Source of the DNA: Hahella sp. CCB-MM4
Lineage (GTDB): Bacteria; Pseudomonadota; Gammaproteobacteria; Pseudomonadales; Oleiphilaceae
Direction: 5' to 3'
DNA: 64,000 nucleotides
NCBI RefSeq assembly: GCF_002260525.1
Contig: NZ_MRYI01000007.1
Span: 1 to 64,000 of the forward strand
The notes under the pieces were generated by a model. The model saw only the letters and a list, made by a program, of their open reading frames with translations, was not told the origin of the DNA and searched no databases. The translations under genes and the position numbers were made by a program. This document shows positions 53,302-62,609 of the stretch, piece by piece. Position 1 is the stretch's first letter; the number at the start of each line of letters is the position of its first letter.

Positions 53302-53570
53302 GACGGGCCGATCAACTCTATATGGTCAAGGATATTCATGGAGAAATGGAAGATCTCGATACCCAGCCAACGGGCAGTCAGCATGATGGTGAATGACACC
53401 GCAATCAGCTTAATGGCAAAAGACAATGTCTGGTCCTGAATCTGGGTCAGAGACTGCAAGAGACTCACCAGGGTTCCAACCACCGCCGCCACAATGACCG
53501 TAGGCATGGATAACACCAGCACCAGCATCAGCAGCTGGCTGGCATAATGAATAACTTCGGATTCGTTCAT
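53298..53570 (-). CDS. sctS: T3SS export-gate protein SctS (YscS)
   Basis: A 90-residue FliQ/YscS-type protein from the ATG at 53570, which overlaps the sctR stop (ATGA); a longer frame to 53609 lies inside sctR. Two membrane helices: ASQLLMLVLVLSMPTVIVAAVVGTLVSLLQ and LSFAIKLIAVSFTIMLTARW. The conserved Q-x-Q-[ED]-[QK] loop (QSLTQIQDQTL) is present. Export gate in the inner membrane. Confidence 0.95.
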   Translation of the reverse strand: MNESEVIHYASQLLMLVLVLSMPTVIVAAVVGTLVSLLQSLTQIQDQTLSFAIKLIAVSFTIMLTARWLGIEIFHFSMNILDHIELIGPS

Positions 53571-54214
53571 TGGTAACTCAACACCAGGCCGTGGGTAAGA
53601 CGAGTCCAACCGTCCAGAAGAACAAACAGCAGGAGTTTGAACGGAAGAGATATGGTCATGGGGGAAACCATCATCATGCCCATCGCCAGCAAGATATTGG
53701 AGACGATCAGGTCAATGGCAATAAAGGGCAGGTACAGCAGAAACCCCGTTTCGAAGGCGGACTTCAGTTCACTGATGGTAAAGGAGGGCACCAGCACCAG
53801 CATGCTGTCGGTATCCAGGCGCCCAGCGTATTCCTTGGGCCATAGAGTCTCGGCACTTTCCAGAAAGAATCCCCGTTCTTTCTCGGAAGAATGCTTGGTC
53901 AGGAATTCAGACATGGGATCAATGGCACTGCTGGCCAAATCTTTCAGCGACTCCACATGATTCAGGTCGACCCCTTTCTCGGTGACGGTATCCGCGATCT
54001 GGTAGCCCACCGGAGCCATGATGTAAATGGACAGAACAATGGCCAATCCGTACAGCGCCATATTCGGAGGTATCTGCTGAATGCCCAACGCATTCCGCAG
54101 CAGACTGAATACCACCGCGAGTTTGATGAACGAGGTGGTCATAATGGCCAGGAATGGAATCAAAGACAGCAGAACCAATGTACCGATCAGTGGAATTGCC
54201 TGGATATCAGTCAT
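53567..54214 (-). CDS. sctR: T3SS export-gate protein SctR (YscR)
   Basis: A 215-residue FliP/YscR-type protein: PFLAIMTTSFIKLAVVFSLLRNALGIQQ near the N terminus and the conserved C-terminal FETGFLLYLPFIAIDLIVSNILLAMGMMM. About four membrane helices. It assembles first in the export gate. It overlaps sctQ by eight bases upstream and sctS by four downstream. Confidence 0.96.
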   Translation of the reverse strand: MTDIQAIPLIGTLVLLSLIPFLAIMTTSFIKLAVVFSLLRNALGIQQIPPNMALYGLAIVLSIYIMAPVGYQIADTVTEKGVDLNHVESLKDLASSAIDPMSEFLTKHSSEKERGFFLESAETLWPKEYAGRLDTDSMLVLVPSFTISELKSAFETGFLLYLPFIAIDLIVSNILLAMGMMMVSPMTISLPFKLLLFVLLDGWTRLTHGLVLSYQ

Positions 54215-55205
54215 TGCCGGATACCCCGCTGGTCGCGCTGGTTAAGCGTACAATACGAACTCCCAGGCGGCCGTCGATTTCAACCAGTTCACAGCGGGCA
54301 ACAGTCTGGCCGTTAATTTTCGCCGAAACAGGCGCTTCCAAACCGAGGTCAAGGTCGAGCGTGGTTCCTTCCGCTAATTCGGTCAGCTCCGCCAGAGTCA
54401 GTTTCAGTGAGCCGAGATGAAATTCCATGGTCAGTTCGATATTACCCAGGTCTGAAGGAGCATCGGGATGTTCGGAAATGTTTTGGATTTGGGAAGTCAT
54501 AGGGGTTACCAATACTAATTTGTGGTCATCCAGGCGTGCGCGGCAGGCGCCATACCCGGTAATACGCAGCGTTACCTGATCAGCGGATGTGTCTGGCGGC
54601 AGCATCAGCACGTCACCAGTTTCCAAGTAGTTGAGGTCTTTGCATGAAAGTCTCATTTCTGAGAGCAGAACCTGAATGACAATGGGAGGTTGAACAGGGA
54701 CAGTAGAAGGGGACACCGGAAGCTCGGCGATTAATCCGGCGACTTTTTCAGTGATATTGGAGGGCAGTTTTATGAAACCCCGGCCGACGGCTGCTTCTTT
54801 GCTTAGGTGAAAGCCGATACAAAGATCGTTGCTTTCAAGCTTATCCGTTCTCTGAATGTCGTCCATTTCAAGTTCAGTCTCCAGCATGGAGGACAGGCCA
54901 TGCATAACAGCGTGGAGCTGTGAGGTAACAAGGGCTGCTAATAAGGGGGGGGGATAGACCGATGGGTCCTGGTCTTCACCCAGCAGTGCAGCAACAGCCC
55001 GTTCCTCAAGATAGACACATCCTGGTCGTCCCTCGGCGTAGAAAGCCAATCTGAGATAGGGTGTGATCATCTCTTGAGACTGAAGCCGGAGCTGAATCTG
55101 GTGCTCCGGCAAGTCAATTGCTATCGCCTGTTTTCTGGAGCAGATCAGATTACAGATCGCAACCTGAACCCGCGATAGCTGGGGTAATGACAGGGCCTTA
55201 GTCAT
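54207..55205 (-). CDS. sctQ: T3SS C-ring/sorting-platform protein SctQ (YscQ)
   Basis: A 332-residue cytoplasmic protein ending in the surface-presentation-of-antigens (SpoA) domain: LGNIELTMEFHLGSLKLTLAELTELAEGTTLDLDL, then the final VELVEIDGRLGVRIVRL-like strand. An additional SpoA-like region lies before it. Family members contain an internal translation start producing the C-terminal SpoA piece; a methionine near residue 255 (MEFHLGSLKL region) is a candidate here, but not proven. It receives effector-chaperone complexes. Confidence 0.92.
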   Translation of the reverse strand: MTKALSLPQLSRVQVAICNLICSRKQAIAIDLPEHQIQLRLQSQEMITPYLRLAFYAEGRPGCVYLEERAVAALLGEDQDPSVYPPPLLAALVTSQLHAVMHGLSSMLETELEMDDIQRTDKLESNDLCIGFHLSKEAAVGRGFIKLPSNITEKVAGLIAELPVSPSTVPVQPPIVIQVLLSEMRLSCKDLNYLETGDVLMLPPDTSADQVTLRITGYGACRARLDDHKLVLVTPMTSQIQNISEHPDAPSDLGNIELTMEFHLGSLKLTLAELTELAEGTTLDLDLGLEAPVSAKINGQTVARCELVEIDGRLGVRIVRLTSATSGVSGND

Positions 55206-55246
55206 GGTGAAGTCCTTTTATGGGAGGATTCACCACAATCCCGGTT

Positions 55247-58030
55247 TTAGCTTCCTCGTCCTTTATTCGCCCTTCGTACAGGTCCTTTTCCGGATAGTGT
55301 GGACTTTTTGCCTTCTTGAATGCGCACTTCAAAACGTTCATTGGGCAGCTTGCTCCTCAGGTATGTACTCATCTCTCCTTTTAGTGACGTCAACAACGCC
55401 TGAGTTTCGGGGCCGGGGGTATTAAAATTTAAATGGATGTCACCGTGCTGACGCATGATGGAAATTTCTGTCCCTTTTAACGGGCCGTTGCTCAACATAA
55501 GCCGTAGTTCATCCGGCTGGCCAGCTCCGGGTTTGGTAACCAGAACACGGCTGACGATCTGGTCAACGACCTTCTGCATTTCCGCTACTTTTTCCTGTGT
55601 GGAAACTTTGTTTGTTTCTGCGGAGCTGGTGTTAGCCACAGCCGTATCCCTGCTTTGGTTCTGAAGGGGCTGTACCTGGAACATTTCAACAGCGCCTTCG
55701 CGCTTCTCTGTCTCTGAGCGGGACGGTTTCTCATGCTCCGGGTGTGAGGACGAGTGATTGTCTTTGGCGTGATGATCTTTGACGCGATGATCTTTGACGT
55801 GATGACCGGAAGACGTGGAGGGCTTGGAAGAGGCGAAGGTTTTATCCTGTACCTTGCGTAAGTCTGAAGGCATCTGCCTCTGATGGATACCGGCCGTTGA
55901 ATCAGGCCAGACAGATTCCGGTTTCGTCGAAGTGGCATTTTTCCTGTGGTTCGCCACTTCTCCTGGTGCCTTTGCCGGTATGGCGGCATTAGAAGGCGTC
56001 ATCTGACCTTTCCCGGGTATTCTGTCTGAGGCTGAAGCAAATGTGGCTGGAGCCGAACCATGAACAGAGGATGTGGATAAGGCTGTCTTGGCTTCATGAC
56101 TGATCTGATGAGTCTGAGAAGCCATATGTGTGGGATCTTTGCCGTTGTCTGGTACTGAGGTTTTAGCGCGTCCTGAAAATGCTCCTTGAGAAATATCCTG
56201 TCTTCCGGCTTTTTTGTCAGTCATAGCGTGAGATGGTCTGGATTGTATTGATTCCTTGCCGCCATCTGTGCCGCTCATACTGTCATCAGGGGTCCGATGG
56301 ATAGACATCTTTGGAGCTGGATGATCGGTTGTTCCCGGGGGCTTCTTTGTGGCGATGAATTGGGATACGGGTTGTGGGCTGGGCTCGGATGAAGGCTGGG
56401 ATGTGGTCCGGGATGGGGAGGACAACTTCTGTTCGATATCCGGCTTGGAGCGATCAGATTCCCCGTAACTGCGAGTGGTCTCAGAGTTTGGTGAAACATT
56501 CATCGGCTTGCTGTATTCCTTATTCCGAGGTGTTTCCCTATTTTCGGCCTCCGGATTTTGTCTTGGGGTATTTTCACCCTTGATCTGAGGAGCAGGTGTT
56601 TCGGCTTGTGGACCGCTTGTCTTTGCAGGAGTTTGCGTGGCCTCGGCTTTTGCCGGTAAATCTTCAGTCGAAGGACTTAACTTGCTTGTCGTTGACTGGG
56701 TTGTTTCCGGGGTAGCTTCCTGCTTTTTAGGTTGAGAGTCAGGCATCAAATCCGATGTTTCATGCGATGAGGGACTTGTTGTCTGCTGGTTTTGATTCAC
56801 GTTCTGCTGCTTCTGATCCACATCGTGCCGACTTTGATTCAACTGTGGATCAGCCTCTGTTTCCTGGGGCTTGGTTTGTGCCTGAGCAGGTTTCTGCAGC
56901 GCATTGTCCGGTTTAGGGGCGTTTTCCTTGTGATCGGACAAGGGTTGTCGATCGTCGGTTTTGTCAGGTGAAGGATGAACGTCATCTGAGCTTCTCAGGA
57001 GGGAGTCAGCGGATGCCTGGCTGGCCTCGGGTGTGGATTGCTGTGTCTCCGGTTTGGATTTGCCCGGGGTCTGGTCCCCCGGGGATTCGCCTGACTTGGG
57101 CTGGCTCGTTTCAGAGGCAGGATAATTACCTCCTGTCGACTTTTGAATATCGTCATGCTGGGGCAGATCCTTCTCCGGATTTGAGCGATGGCTTTTTGCT
57201 TCCTCCTGGTGGACGCCGGAGGGCGAACCATTTCCCTTACCATTACTTGTGAGCGGCTTGCCTGGAGTGAGTTCCGCTTGTTTCTGTGATGATTCAGGTG
57301 CCGACCCTTTTCCTGATTCCAGAGTCTTAGCAGTAGTTTCTGGTAGAGCCGGTTGGGGGACTTCCTTCGAAATGGGGGGCGGGGTCTTCTTCGTTGCATC
57401 TTCCGCCCGTTTATCCCGAACAAAATCCTGATTGGGAATGGTCTGTTCCAAGTGTCGGTTATCTATTGATGAGGTCATGTTGCCAGAGAGGTTTTGCCGT
57501 ACCTTTGTTTCAGGTAAAAACTCACGGGTAGCTGACTGGGGCTCTGCATTTTGAGTGTTCTTCTTTTGAAAGGCAGCGTTCTGAGCAGCCGGTTTCTGGA
57601 CCGCTGAGCTTTGAGTGGCCGATTTATTGGATTCTTGTTGACCCGATAAAGGGGCCTGCAGAGTTTTAAGGGCTGGTTTTTCCGATAGATCCCCGAAGGT
57701 GGTGGATTTCTGAGTAAATGTCTGGGTCAGGGATGGCAGTGACATTTTTCCATCCGCCAGAAGGGTGGTGGACTGTTCACGGATGCCACCTTTTTGAAGT
57801 GAGGCATTGCTCTTGTTGAGCATGTTCCTGACGATTTTGATCAGTGTCTCCCGATCTTTCTCCGGCACGGGTTCCTCTTTCCTGAATTCTTCTGATTCCT
57901 TGTGCCTATCCGGATTGGCCCCTTTTGTCTCCATCAATCTACTGAATTGCATAGAGGAAGTCTTTGATACGGAATCCGGGGTATCTTCCCGGTCTGACGA
58001 ATCTGATGTAGTGCGATTGGAAATTCTCAT
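55247..58030 (-). CDS. sctP: T3SS needle-length ruler SctP (YscP), very long
   Basis: A 927-residue protein in the yscP place between sctO and sctQ. Its last 100 residues form the substrate-specificity-switch domain (ELRLMLSNGPLKGTEISIMRQHGDIHLNF...LLTSLKGEMSTYLRSKLP). The rest is hydrophilic low-complexity sequence rich in Pro, Ser, Gln, Thr and Lys, with a small KDH repeat near residue 745 from a 15-bp unit. YscP itself is 515 residues, and in Yersinia ruler length sets needle length, so a much longer needle is predicted. It is secreted as well as acting as ruler. Confidence 0.9.
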   Translation of the reverse strand: MRISNRTTSDSSDREDTPDSVSKTSSMQFSRLMETKGANPDRHKESEEFRKEEPVPEKDRETLIKIVRNMLNKSNASLQKGGIREQSTTLLADGKMSLPSLTQTFTQKSTTFGDLSEKPALKTLQAPLSGQQESNKSATQSSAVQKPAAQNAAFQKKNTQNAEPQSATREFLPETKVRQNLSGNMTSSIDNRHLEQTIPNQDFVRDKRAEDATKKTPPPISKEVPQPALPETTAKTLESGKGSAPESSQKQAELTPGKPLTSNGKGNGSPSGVHQEEAKSHRSNPEKDLPQHDDIQKSTGGNYPASETSQPKSGESPGDQTPGKSKPETQQSTPEASQASADSLLRSSDDVHPSPDKTDDRQPLSDHKENAPKPDNALQKPAQAQTKPQETEADPQLNQSRHDVDQKQQNVNQNQQTTSPSSHETSDLMPDSQPKKQEATPETTQSTTSKLSPSTEDLPAKAEATQTPAKTSGPQAETPAPQIKGENTPRQNPEAENRETPRNKEYSKPMNVSPNSETTRSYGESDRSKPDIEQKLSSPSRTTSQPSSEPSPQPVSQFIATKKPPGTTDHPAPKMSIHRTPDDSMSGTDGGKESIQSRPSHAMTDKKAGRQDISQGAFSGRAKTSVPDNGKDPTHMASQTHQISHEAKTALSTSSVHGSAPATFASASDRIPGKGQMTPSNAAIPAKAPGEVANHRKNATSTKPESVWPDSTAGIHQRQMPSDLRKVQDKTFASSKPSTSSGHHVKDHRVKDHHAKDNHSSSHPEHEKPSRSETEKREGAVEMFQVQPLQNQSRDTAVANTSSAETNKVSTQEKVAEMQKVVDQIVSRVLVTKPGAGQPDELRLMLSNGPLKGTEISIMRQHGDIHLNFNTPGPETQALLTSLKGEMSTYLRSKLPNERFEVRIQEGKKSTLSGKGPVRRANKGRGS

Positions 58031-58048
58031 AGTGGCCTGACTGTTTCT

Positions 58049-58522
58049 CTAGTTTTTGGAAATCATAAATCTTGATTCGCTGGCTTCCTCCAGCTCGAGG
58101 TCTTCATTTCGCTGGGCTTCAACGGAGGCATCCGCGTTAATTCTGTCGATGAGCATCTGGCATTTTTCGACGGCTTTGCCTGCCTCTGCCAATGCAAGAT
58201 CTGCCTGCACAAGAGCGGCTTCAGCCTGTTTCAGTTCCTGTTTGGACTGCTCGAATTTCTCTGCCAGCGAAACTTCTTTCAGCCGTAACAGGCCAATTTG
58301 GTGTTTCACGTTGTCTATCTCCTTTAAACCGACCTCTGATCCCATGATTTCGTCATACAATCGATGTTCTTCCTGAATTCTCCAGTTTTCGAACCGCTGC
58401 AGTTCCTGTTTTGCCTGTGCCAGATCCTCCTGTCTCTGCATGACTGACCGACGCTTTTTGAATACTTCCGCCTGGGCGTTCTTTTCACGTAGCTTTTTAA
58501 TATCGGAAAGGGCAGACAGCAT
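58049..58522 (-). CDS. sctO: T3SS stalk protein SctO (YscO)
   Basis: A 157-residue almost fully coiled-coil protein (DIKKLREKNAQAEVFKKRRSVMQRQEDLAQAKQELQRFE...), FliJ/YscO-like. It interacts with the ATPase and the export gate and recycles chaperones. It lies four bases after sctN and 18 bases before sctP, in the standard order. Confidence 0.92.
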   Translation of the reverse strand: MLSALSDIKKLREKNAQAEVFKKRRSVMQRQEDLAQAKQELQRFENWRIQEEHRLYDEIMGSEVGLKEIDNVKHQIGLLRLKEVSLAEKFEQSKQELKQAEAALVQADLALAEAGKAVEKCQMLIDRINADASVEAQRNEDLELEEASESRFMISKN

Positions 58523-58525
58523 GAT

Positions 58526-59845
58526 TTACACCGTCTGTTCCAATGCATTCAAAGTCGCTTCGAATTCACATTTCTCATCTGTCGCCTGACGCAGGAATCT
58601 ACGAATAGAATCGACTTTCGCTATAGCCTCATCCGCCAAGGGATCGCTGCCGCGCTGGTATTCACCGATTTTTACCAGTAGCTCGACTTCCTCATATTTC
58701 GCCATCAGTTCACGAATTTTTCCGGCAGCATTGCGGTGATTCGAACTGGTGATTGAGTTCATGACACGGCTGGTACTGGCCAGGACATCAATAGCGGGAT
58801 AGTGATTGGCTGAAGCCAGTTTTCGCGACAGCACGATATGACCATCAAGAATGGATCGGACTTCGTCAGCGATAGGTTCAGACATGTCATCGCCTTCCAC
58901 CAGAACCGTATACAAAGCGGTAATCGAACCTTTGTCATTGAATCCCACCCGTTCCAACAGCTTCGGCAGCGTGGCAAATACCGATGGAGGAAAGCCCCGC
59001 CGGGTAGGCGGCTCACCGGCGGCCAGTCCGATTTCCCGCTGGGCACGGGCAAAGCGGGTAACAGAGTCCATCAGCAGCAGGACCTTTTGACCCTGGTCGC
59101 GAAAATATTCGGCGATGGTGGTTGCCACATAGGCGGCTTTGGCTCTTTCCATCGAGGGACGGTCCGAGGTGGAGACCACCAGGACTGAGCGGGCGAGCCC
59201 CTCAGGCCCCAGGTTATGTTCGATAAATTCCCGCACCTCCCGGCCACGTTCACCGATCAGGGCTATCACAATGACATCGACGTCAGCCCCCATGACCAAC
59301 ATGGACAATAGGGTACTCTTACCTCCACCGGCTGCGGCGAATACCCCCATACGCTGCCCCTCGCCACAAGTGAGCAAGCCATCGAGAGCCCGGACCCCAA
59401 GACTGAGAGGTTCACTGATCATTCTCCGGGACATGGGAGAAGGTGCGTCGTTGTATACCGGATAATGCTTGAGATCCGAGGGGAAATCGGTGCTTTTACC
59501 GTCGAGCGGGTTACCCATGCCGTCGAGCACCCGGCCCAACAGGTGGGGGCCGACAGCGATTTGATGGGACTGTCCGGTGGTGACCACTTCGGTCGAGGTG
59601 GATACACCCAGCATATCTCCCATTGGCGTCAGCAGTGCCTCTTTCTCTTGAAAACCGACCACTTCCGCAAGAAGACGGGGAGCTCCCGCGGATTCCAGAA
59701 AGCAAAGCTCACCGATCTGGGCGCCAGGCACGATGGCGCGAATGATGGTGCCGACGACATTGGTTACCCGGCCGCGCAGTCGTACCGGCTGTACCGCGGT
59801 GATCGCTGAGTGCAGATCTGATAACACATGGCTCAACTGGCTCAC
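58526..59845 (-). CDS. sctN: T3SS ATPase SctN (YscN)
   Basis: A 439-residue F1-beta-like ATPase. Walker A is [10 protein letters not shown] (about 169-178), Walker B region [12 protein letters not shown], with the conserved GERGREV and [14 protein letters not shown] motifs. It forms a hexamer at the base of the apparatus, detaches chaperones and unfolds substrates. It is the first gene of the virB-like operon and diverges from sctW with 84 bases between (or 33 if sctW starts at its first ATG), so the two promoters must be compact. Confidence 0.97.
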   Translation of the reverse strand: MSQLSHVLSDLHSAITAVQPVRLRGRVTNVVGTIIRAIVPGAQIGELCFLESAGAPRLLAEVVGFQEKEALLTPMGDMLGVSTSTEVVTTGQSHQIAVGPHLLGRVLDGMGNPLDGKSTDFPSDLKHYPVYNDAPSPMSRRMISEPLSLGVRALDGLLTCGEGQRMGVFAAAGGGKSTLLSMLVMGADVDVIVIALIGERGREVREFIEHNLGPEGLARSVLVVSTSDRPSMERAKAAYVATTIAEYFRDQGQKVLLLMDSVTRFARAQREIGLAAGEPPTRRGFPPSVFATLPKLLERVGFNDKGSITALYTVLVEGDDMSEPIADEVRSILDGHIVLSRKLASANHYPAIDVLASTSRVMNSITSSNHRNAAGKIRELMAKYEEVELLVKIGEYQRGSDPLADEAIAKVDSIRRFLRQATDEKCEFEATLNALEQTV

Positions 59846-59929
59846 ATTTGACTCCTTTCGAATCTTGCTGATGGCGAAATGATCTTTTGCAGAACTTTCC
59901 TCATATGGGTGTTACCAACAGGGAGAAAG

Positions 59930-61093
59930 TTGCATGTTCAATTGCCGGAGATCGCAAACTTGAGCGACCAGATCATCAACCGAAGCAGTGCTCCCGTTCA
60001 AACGGGTGGAGTGACACCTATATCTGACACTGTCACCCATCAGGCAAAGCTGCATGGGGAAAAAGTGCAGGTACAACAAAGCGCCTCATCTTTAATGGAA
60101 GATGCCAAAGAGGAAGTGTCCTTATTGTTTAAGGAACGGATGGAAAAAACGCTGGCGCGGCGGGTGATGTCTACCGATAAGAAGGAGAATCATCAGCAGA
60201 TTTTGATTGAAAAAATCAGAGAGATGATGGATCAGGTTCCAGACCTGTTGAAGAACGTCAAGATGAAAGCGCTGATCGAGCGCATGAGCTCTGATTTTCC
60301 GGCAACCCCTCAGCAACTGATGCGCAAGCTTGAGGAATTTACCAAAGATCCCACACTGCAGTTTGCCGCATTGCAGCTTCTGGAATTGGAAGCCCGGACG
60401 GCAGGGGGAACGGATAAAGAGGCGCAGCTTGAGGTGATCAGGAATGCCTCCGCTGAGTTGATGGAGACCCAGGGAGAAGCCGTACGGGCCGGATTGAATA
60501 TATCCGTCACGGCCAACGACTTTGCCTCAAAACTGAATACTGATAACCAGGGCCTGAGAGACTTTTATCGGGATGCGGTTCTGGATTACGGCGGTATCGC
60601 GGACACTTACCGGGCAATTATCAATCAGCATGGTGAAGATTCCTTCGAAACCGCACGCAAATTCACCATGAAAGCCTTGAGTGCTGATTACAACGCCCAG
60701 GGCCCCTCCATCGAGCCTCAAAGGCTGAAAGCCATTATGGATGATATGTATGCGCTCAAGCTGTTGGGCGGGGTTCACGAACACTGCAGCAATATCATGG
60801 AGACCATGCGCAATGTCTATGGCCAGTCAGGCTGTGGAAGCGGTCAGGAGTTGATGGGCAAGGCTCTGGACATCAAGGAAATGGACTGGGCACAACCGTC
60901 CCATATTGTGTCGGTTGCGCAGGAGATGAATGTGTACGGTATCGAAAATCAGATCTATCTGCTTCGTGAACTGGACACCGTATTCCATGAGTTTCCCGAA
61001 AAATCCTATAAGGATCCGGTCGATCGGGATCGGTTGCTGGATGTTTCCAGGGAGGCGCTCGGACAAATGTTTCTTCGCGAGCAGGAAGAATAG
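59930..61093 (+). CDS. sctW: T3SS gatekeeper SctW (YopN-TyeA fusion)
   Basis: About 387 residues. The preferred start is the TTG at 59930 with GGGAG four bases upstream, which puts the conserved GEKVQVQQ segment about where YopN has GESVQIV; the first ATG (59879) would leave only 33 bases to sctN. The YopN-like part holds ALSADYNAQGPSIEPQRLKAIMDDMYALKLLG-type motifs and the C-terminal 85 residues match TyeA (LMGKALDIKEMDW...VYGIENQIYLLRELDTVFHEFPEKSY). In Yersinia these are two genes; here they are one. It blocks effector export until contact. Confidence 0.92.
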   Translation: MHVQLPEIANLSDQIINRSSAPVQTGGVTPISDTVTHQAKLHGEKVQVQQSASSLMEDAKEEVSLLFKERMEKTLARRVMSTDKKENHQQILIEKIREMMDQVPDLLKNVKMKALIERMSSDFPATPQQLMRKLEEFTKDPTLQFAALQLLELEARTAGGTDKEAQLEVIRNASAELMETQGEAVRAGLNISVTANDFASKLNTDNQGLRDFYRDAVLDYGGIADTYRAIINQHGEDSFETARKFTMKALSADYNAQGPSIEPQRLKAIMDDMYALKLLGGVHEHCSNIMETMRNVYGQSGCGSGQELMGKALDIKEMDWAQPSHIVSVAQEMNVYGIENQIYLLRELDTVFHEFPEKSYKDPVDRDRLLDVSREALGQMFLREQEE

Positions 61094-61200
61094 TCTCCTG
61101 CAGTCTGTCGGACGATAGACTGCCCAAAGAAACGAATAGATCGAAAAACAGCAACCTAAGGATCGAAACACTGTACAGAGGTAAGGAGTAGGTGAGAACG

Positions 61201-61578
61201 ATGAACGCAATATTCAACACGCTTGATGCGTACGGCCGCAGTATGGGAATCAATGGCTTCGGTCAGGGGAATTCCACTCTGAAGTATGAGTCAGGTGAAA
61301 GGATCACGCTTGATCATCGGGAGGATTACCTTCTGGTTTCATTGAGCTATGAGTTGCCGGAGTACGAACTGGGGGAAATGGCGGAAAAACTGTTGCATCT
61401 GAGCCACTTTCGTCACTCCACTGACTACCGGATACAGCCCGGTATTCTGGGGGAGCGACAGTTGATACTCAGCGTTCGGATAAATCCGGAAGAAGCCTCA
61501 ATTCATTATCTGGATGGGGCGATTCGTAGACTGCGCAGCCGTTATCAGGAACTGACCGGCGGCATAGGGAAATCCTGA
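61201..61578 (+). CDS. SycN-like gatekeeper chaperone
   Basis: A 125-residue CesT-type protein following sctW, in the sycN place. Start at the ATG at 61201 with AAGGAG upstream; a GTG three codons earlier is possible. Features: N-terminal helix (FNTLDAYGRSMGING), strands (STLKYESGERITLDHREDYLLVSLS), helix MAEKLLHLSH, strands and the GILGERQLILSVRI segment that resembles SycN GWLGESQLVLFVSL, then a C-terminal helix. It probably pairs with the YscB-like protein to chaperone SctW. Overlaps the next gene by one base. Confidence 0.78.
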   Translation: MNAIFNTLDAYGRSMGINGFGQGNSTLKYESGERITLDHREDYLLVSLSYELPEYELGEMAEKLLHLSHFRHSTDYRIQPGILGERQLILSVRINPEEASIHYLDGAIRRLRSRYQELTGGIGKS

Positions 61579-61874
61579 TGGATATTGTGCTCGATTTGCC
61601 CTGGCCGTTGTATCCGGATATCGAAAACGAATTCCTCATGCGTTGTCGTGAGCTGGTTGCCCAAAAGGAAGAGTGCGTTTTGATCCGGTGCCGAAAAACT
61701 CCGCATCCGTCCACCCGAGTTCTGACACTGTTGTTGAGCATTGCCCGACTGGCACCTGACGGCCAGCCGGAGTGGCGTGTGATCGAGGCGCAAGACAACC
61801 TTGTCGAGGCACTCAGGCTCACCGGGCTTGATTTGTGGTTCAAGACTGATTCAAACAGAGTAACCTCCGAATGA
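61578..61874 (+). CDS. small STAS-like protein in the sctW operon
   Basis: A 98-residue protein lying between the sycN-like gene and sctX, with one-base and four-base overlaps, so it is part of the operon. The pattern ECVLIRCRKTPHPSTRVLTLLLSIARLAP then WRVIEAQDNLVEALRLTGLDLWF resembles the beta-alpha core of STAS domains (anti-anti-sigma type), though the N-terminal strand is short. In Yersinia, Pseudomonas and Aeromonas I know of no such gene here. It might be a regulator or scaffold; the fold call is tentative. Confidence 0.6.
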   Translation: MDIVLDLPWPLYPDIENEFLMRCRELVAQKEECVLIRCRKTPHPSTRVLTLLLSIARLAPDGQPEWRVIEAQDNLVEALRLTGLDLWFKTDSNRVTSE

Positions 61875-62248
61875 CCAATATATCCCTGCGTTCGAACATT
61901 GAAGCGCTATCACTCTATAACGCTGAAAATGAACGACAACTGCCGTCGCGGAAAAAATTCACCCCGGCGGGTGGGCAAGTGGTATCGCATCTTAAGCAGT
62001 TGTACAGCAAGAGCGATGAATCATCCCTGCTGGAAACATTTGTCAAACCCAGGATCAGTTCAGACAGCCTGCTGTCACCGGCAGACTTCGAGCGTCAGTA
62101 CGGTGAGGTCCGCAATGTATTTAAGCAGCTTGCCGTCCAGTCACCGGAAAATCGTGACTTGTTCGATAAGGCAGAAAAAATCCTGCGGGATAATCAGGAA
62201 GACATTCGCTGCCTCAATCAATATCGCAATGCTCTGATAGAGGCTTAG
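61871..62248 (+). CDS. sctX: T3SS export protein SctX (YscX)
   Basis: A 125-residue protein (YscX is 122). Shared traits include an N-terminal secretion-type segment, LPSRKKFTPAGGQVVSHLKQLY (YscX: LPDRYALPPDGHPVEPHLERLY) and a helical C-terminal half (VFKQLAVQSPENRDLFDKAEKILRDNQEDIRCL). YscX is an early-exported protein found only in Ysc-type systems and binds SctY and SctV. Starts with ATGA overlap on the previous stop. Confidence 0.9.
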   Translation: MTNISLRSNIEALSLYNAENERQLPSRKKFTPAGGQVVSHLKQLYSKSDESSLLETFVKPRISSDSLLSPADFERQYGEVRNVFKQLAVQSPENRDLFDKAEKILRDNQEDIRCLNQYRNALIEA

Positions 62249-62252
62249 GGGA

Positions 62253-62609
62253 ATGACTGAACAAAATGCACTCAGCCCGGGAAATCGCGAATGGCTTCTG
62301 ACACTGGCTTTTGTTTACCTGCAGCAGAATCACCATAAGAAAGCCCTAGTCCTGCTCCAAGCGACCGCCAGACTTTGCCCGGAGGACATTTATGTTATTC
62401 GGGGATTGGCTTTTGCCTGCCTGAAAGCGGGACGTTTCAAGGACGCATTGTCGCTGTGTGATCAAAGCTTGAGGAAGCAGGGCATTCATTTGGAATCCGC
62501 ACCATTTCTACTGATTCGCAGTCATGCCTTGTGGTCTCTCGAACGCAGGGAAGAGGCTACTAAAAGCCTGAAAAAATATCATCAACTCACAAGGAATTCC
62601 GTCGTATGA
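62253..62609 (+). CDS. sctY: SctY (YscY), SctX chaperone
   Basis: A 118-residue TPR-type protein (YscY is 114): [57 protein letters not shown], here described by positions about 11-67. It binds SctX and SctV in the cytoplasm. Gap of four bases to sctX and ATGA overlap with sctV. Confidence 0.9.
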   Translation: MTEQNALSPGNREWLLTLAFVYLQQNHHKKALVLLQATARLCPEDIYVIRGLAFACLKAGRFKDALSLCDQSLRKQGIHLESAPFLLIRSHALWSLERREEATKSLKKYHQLTRNSVV

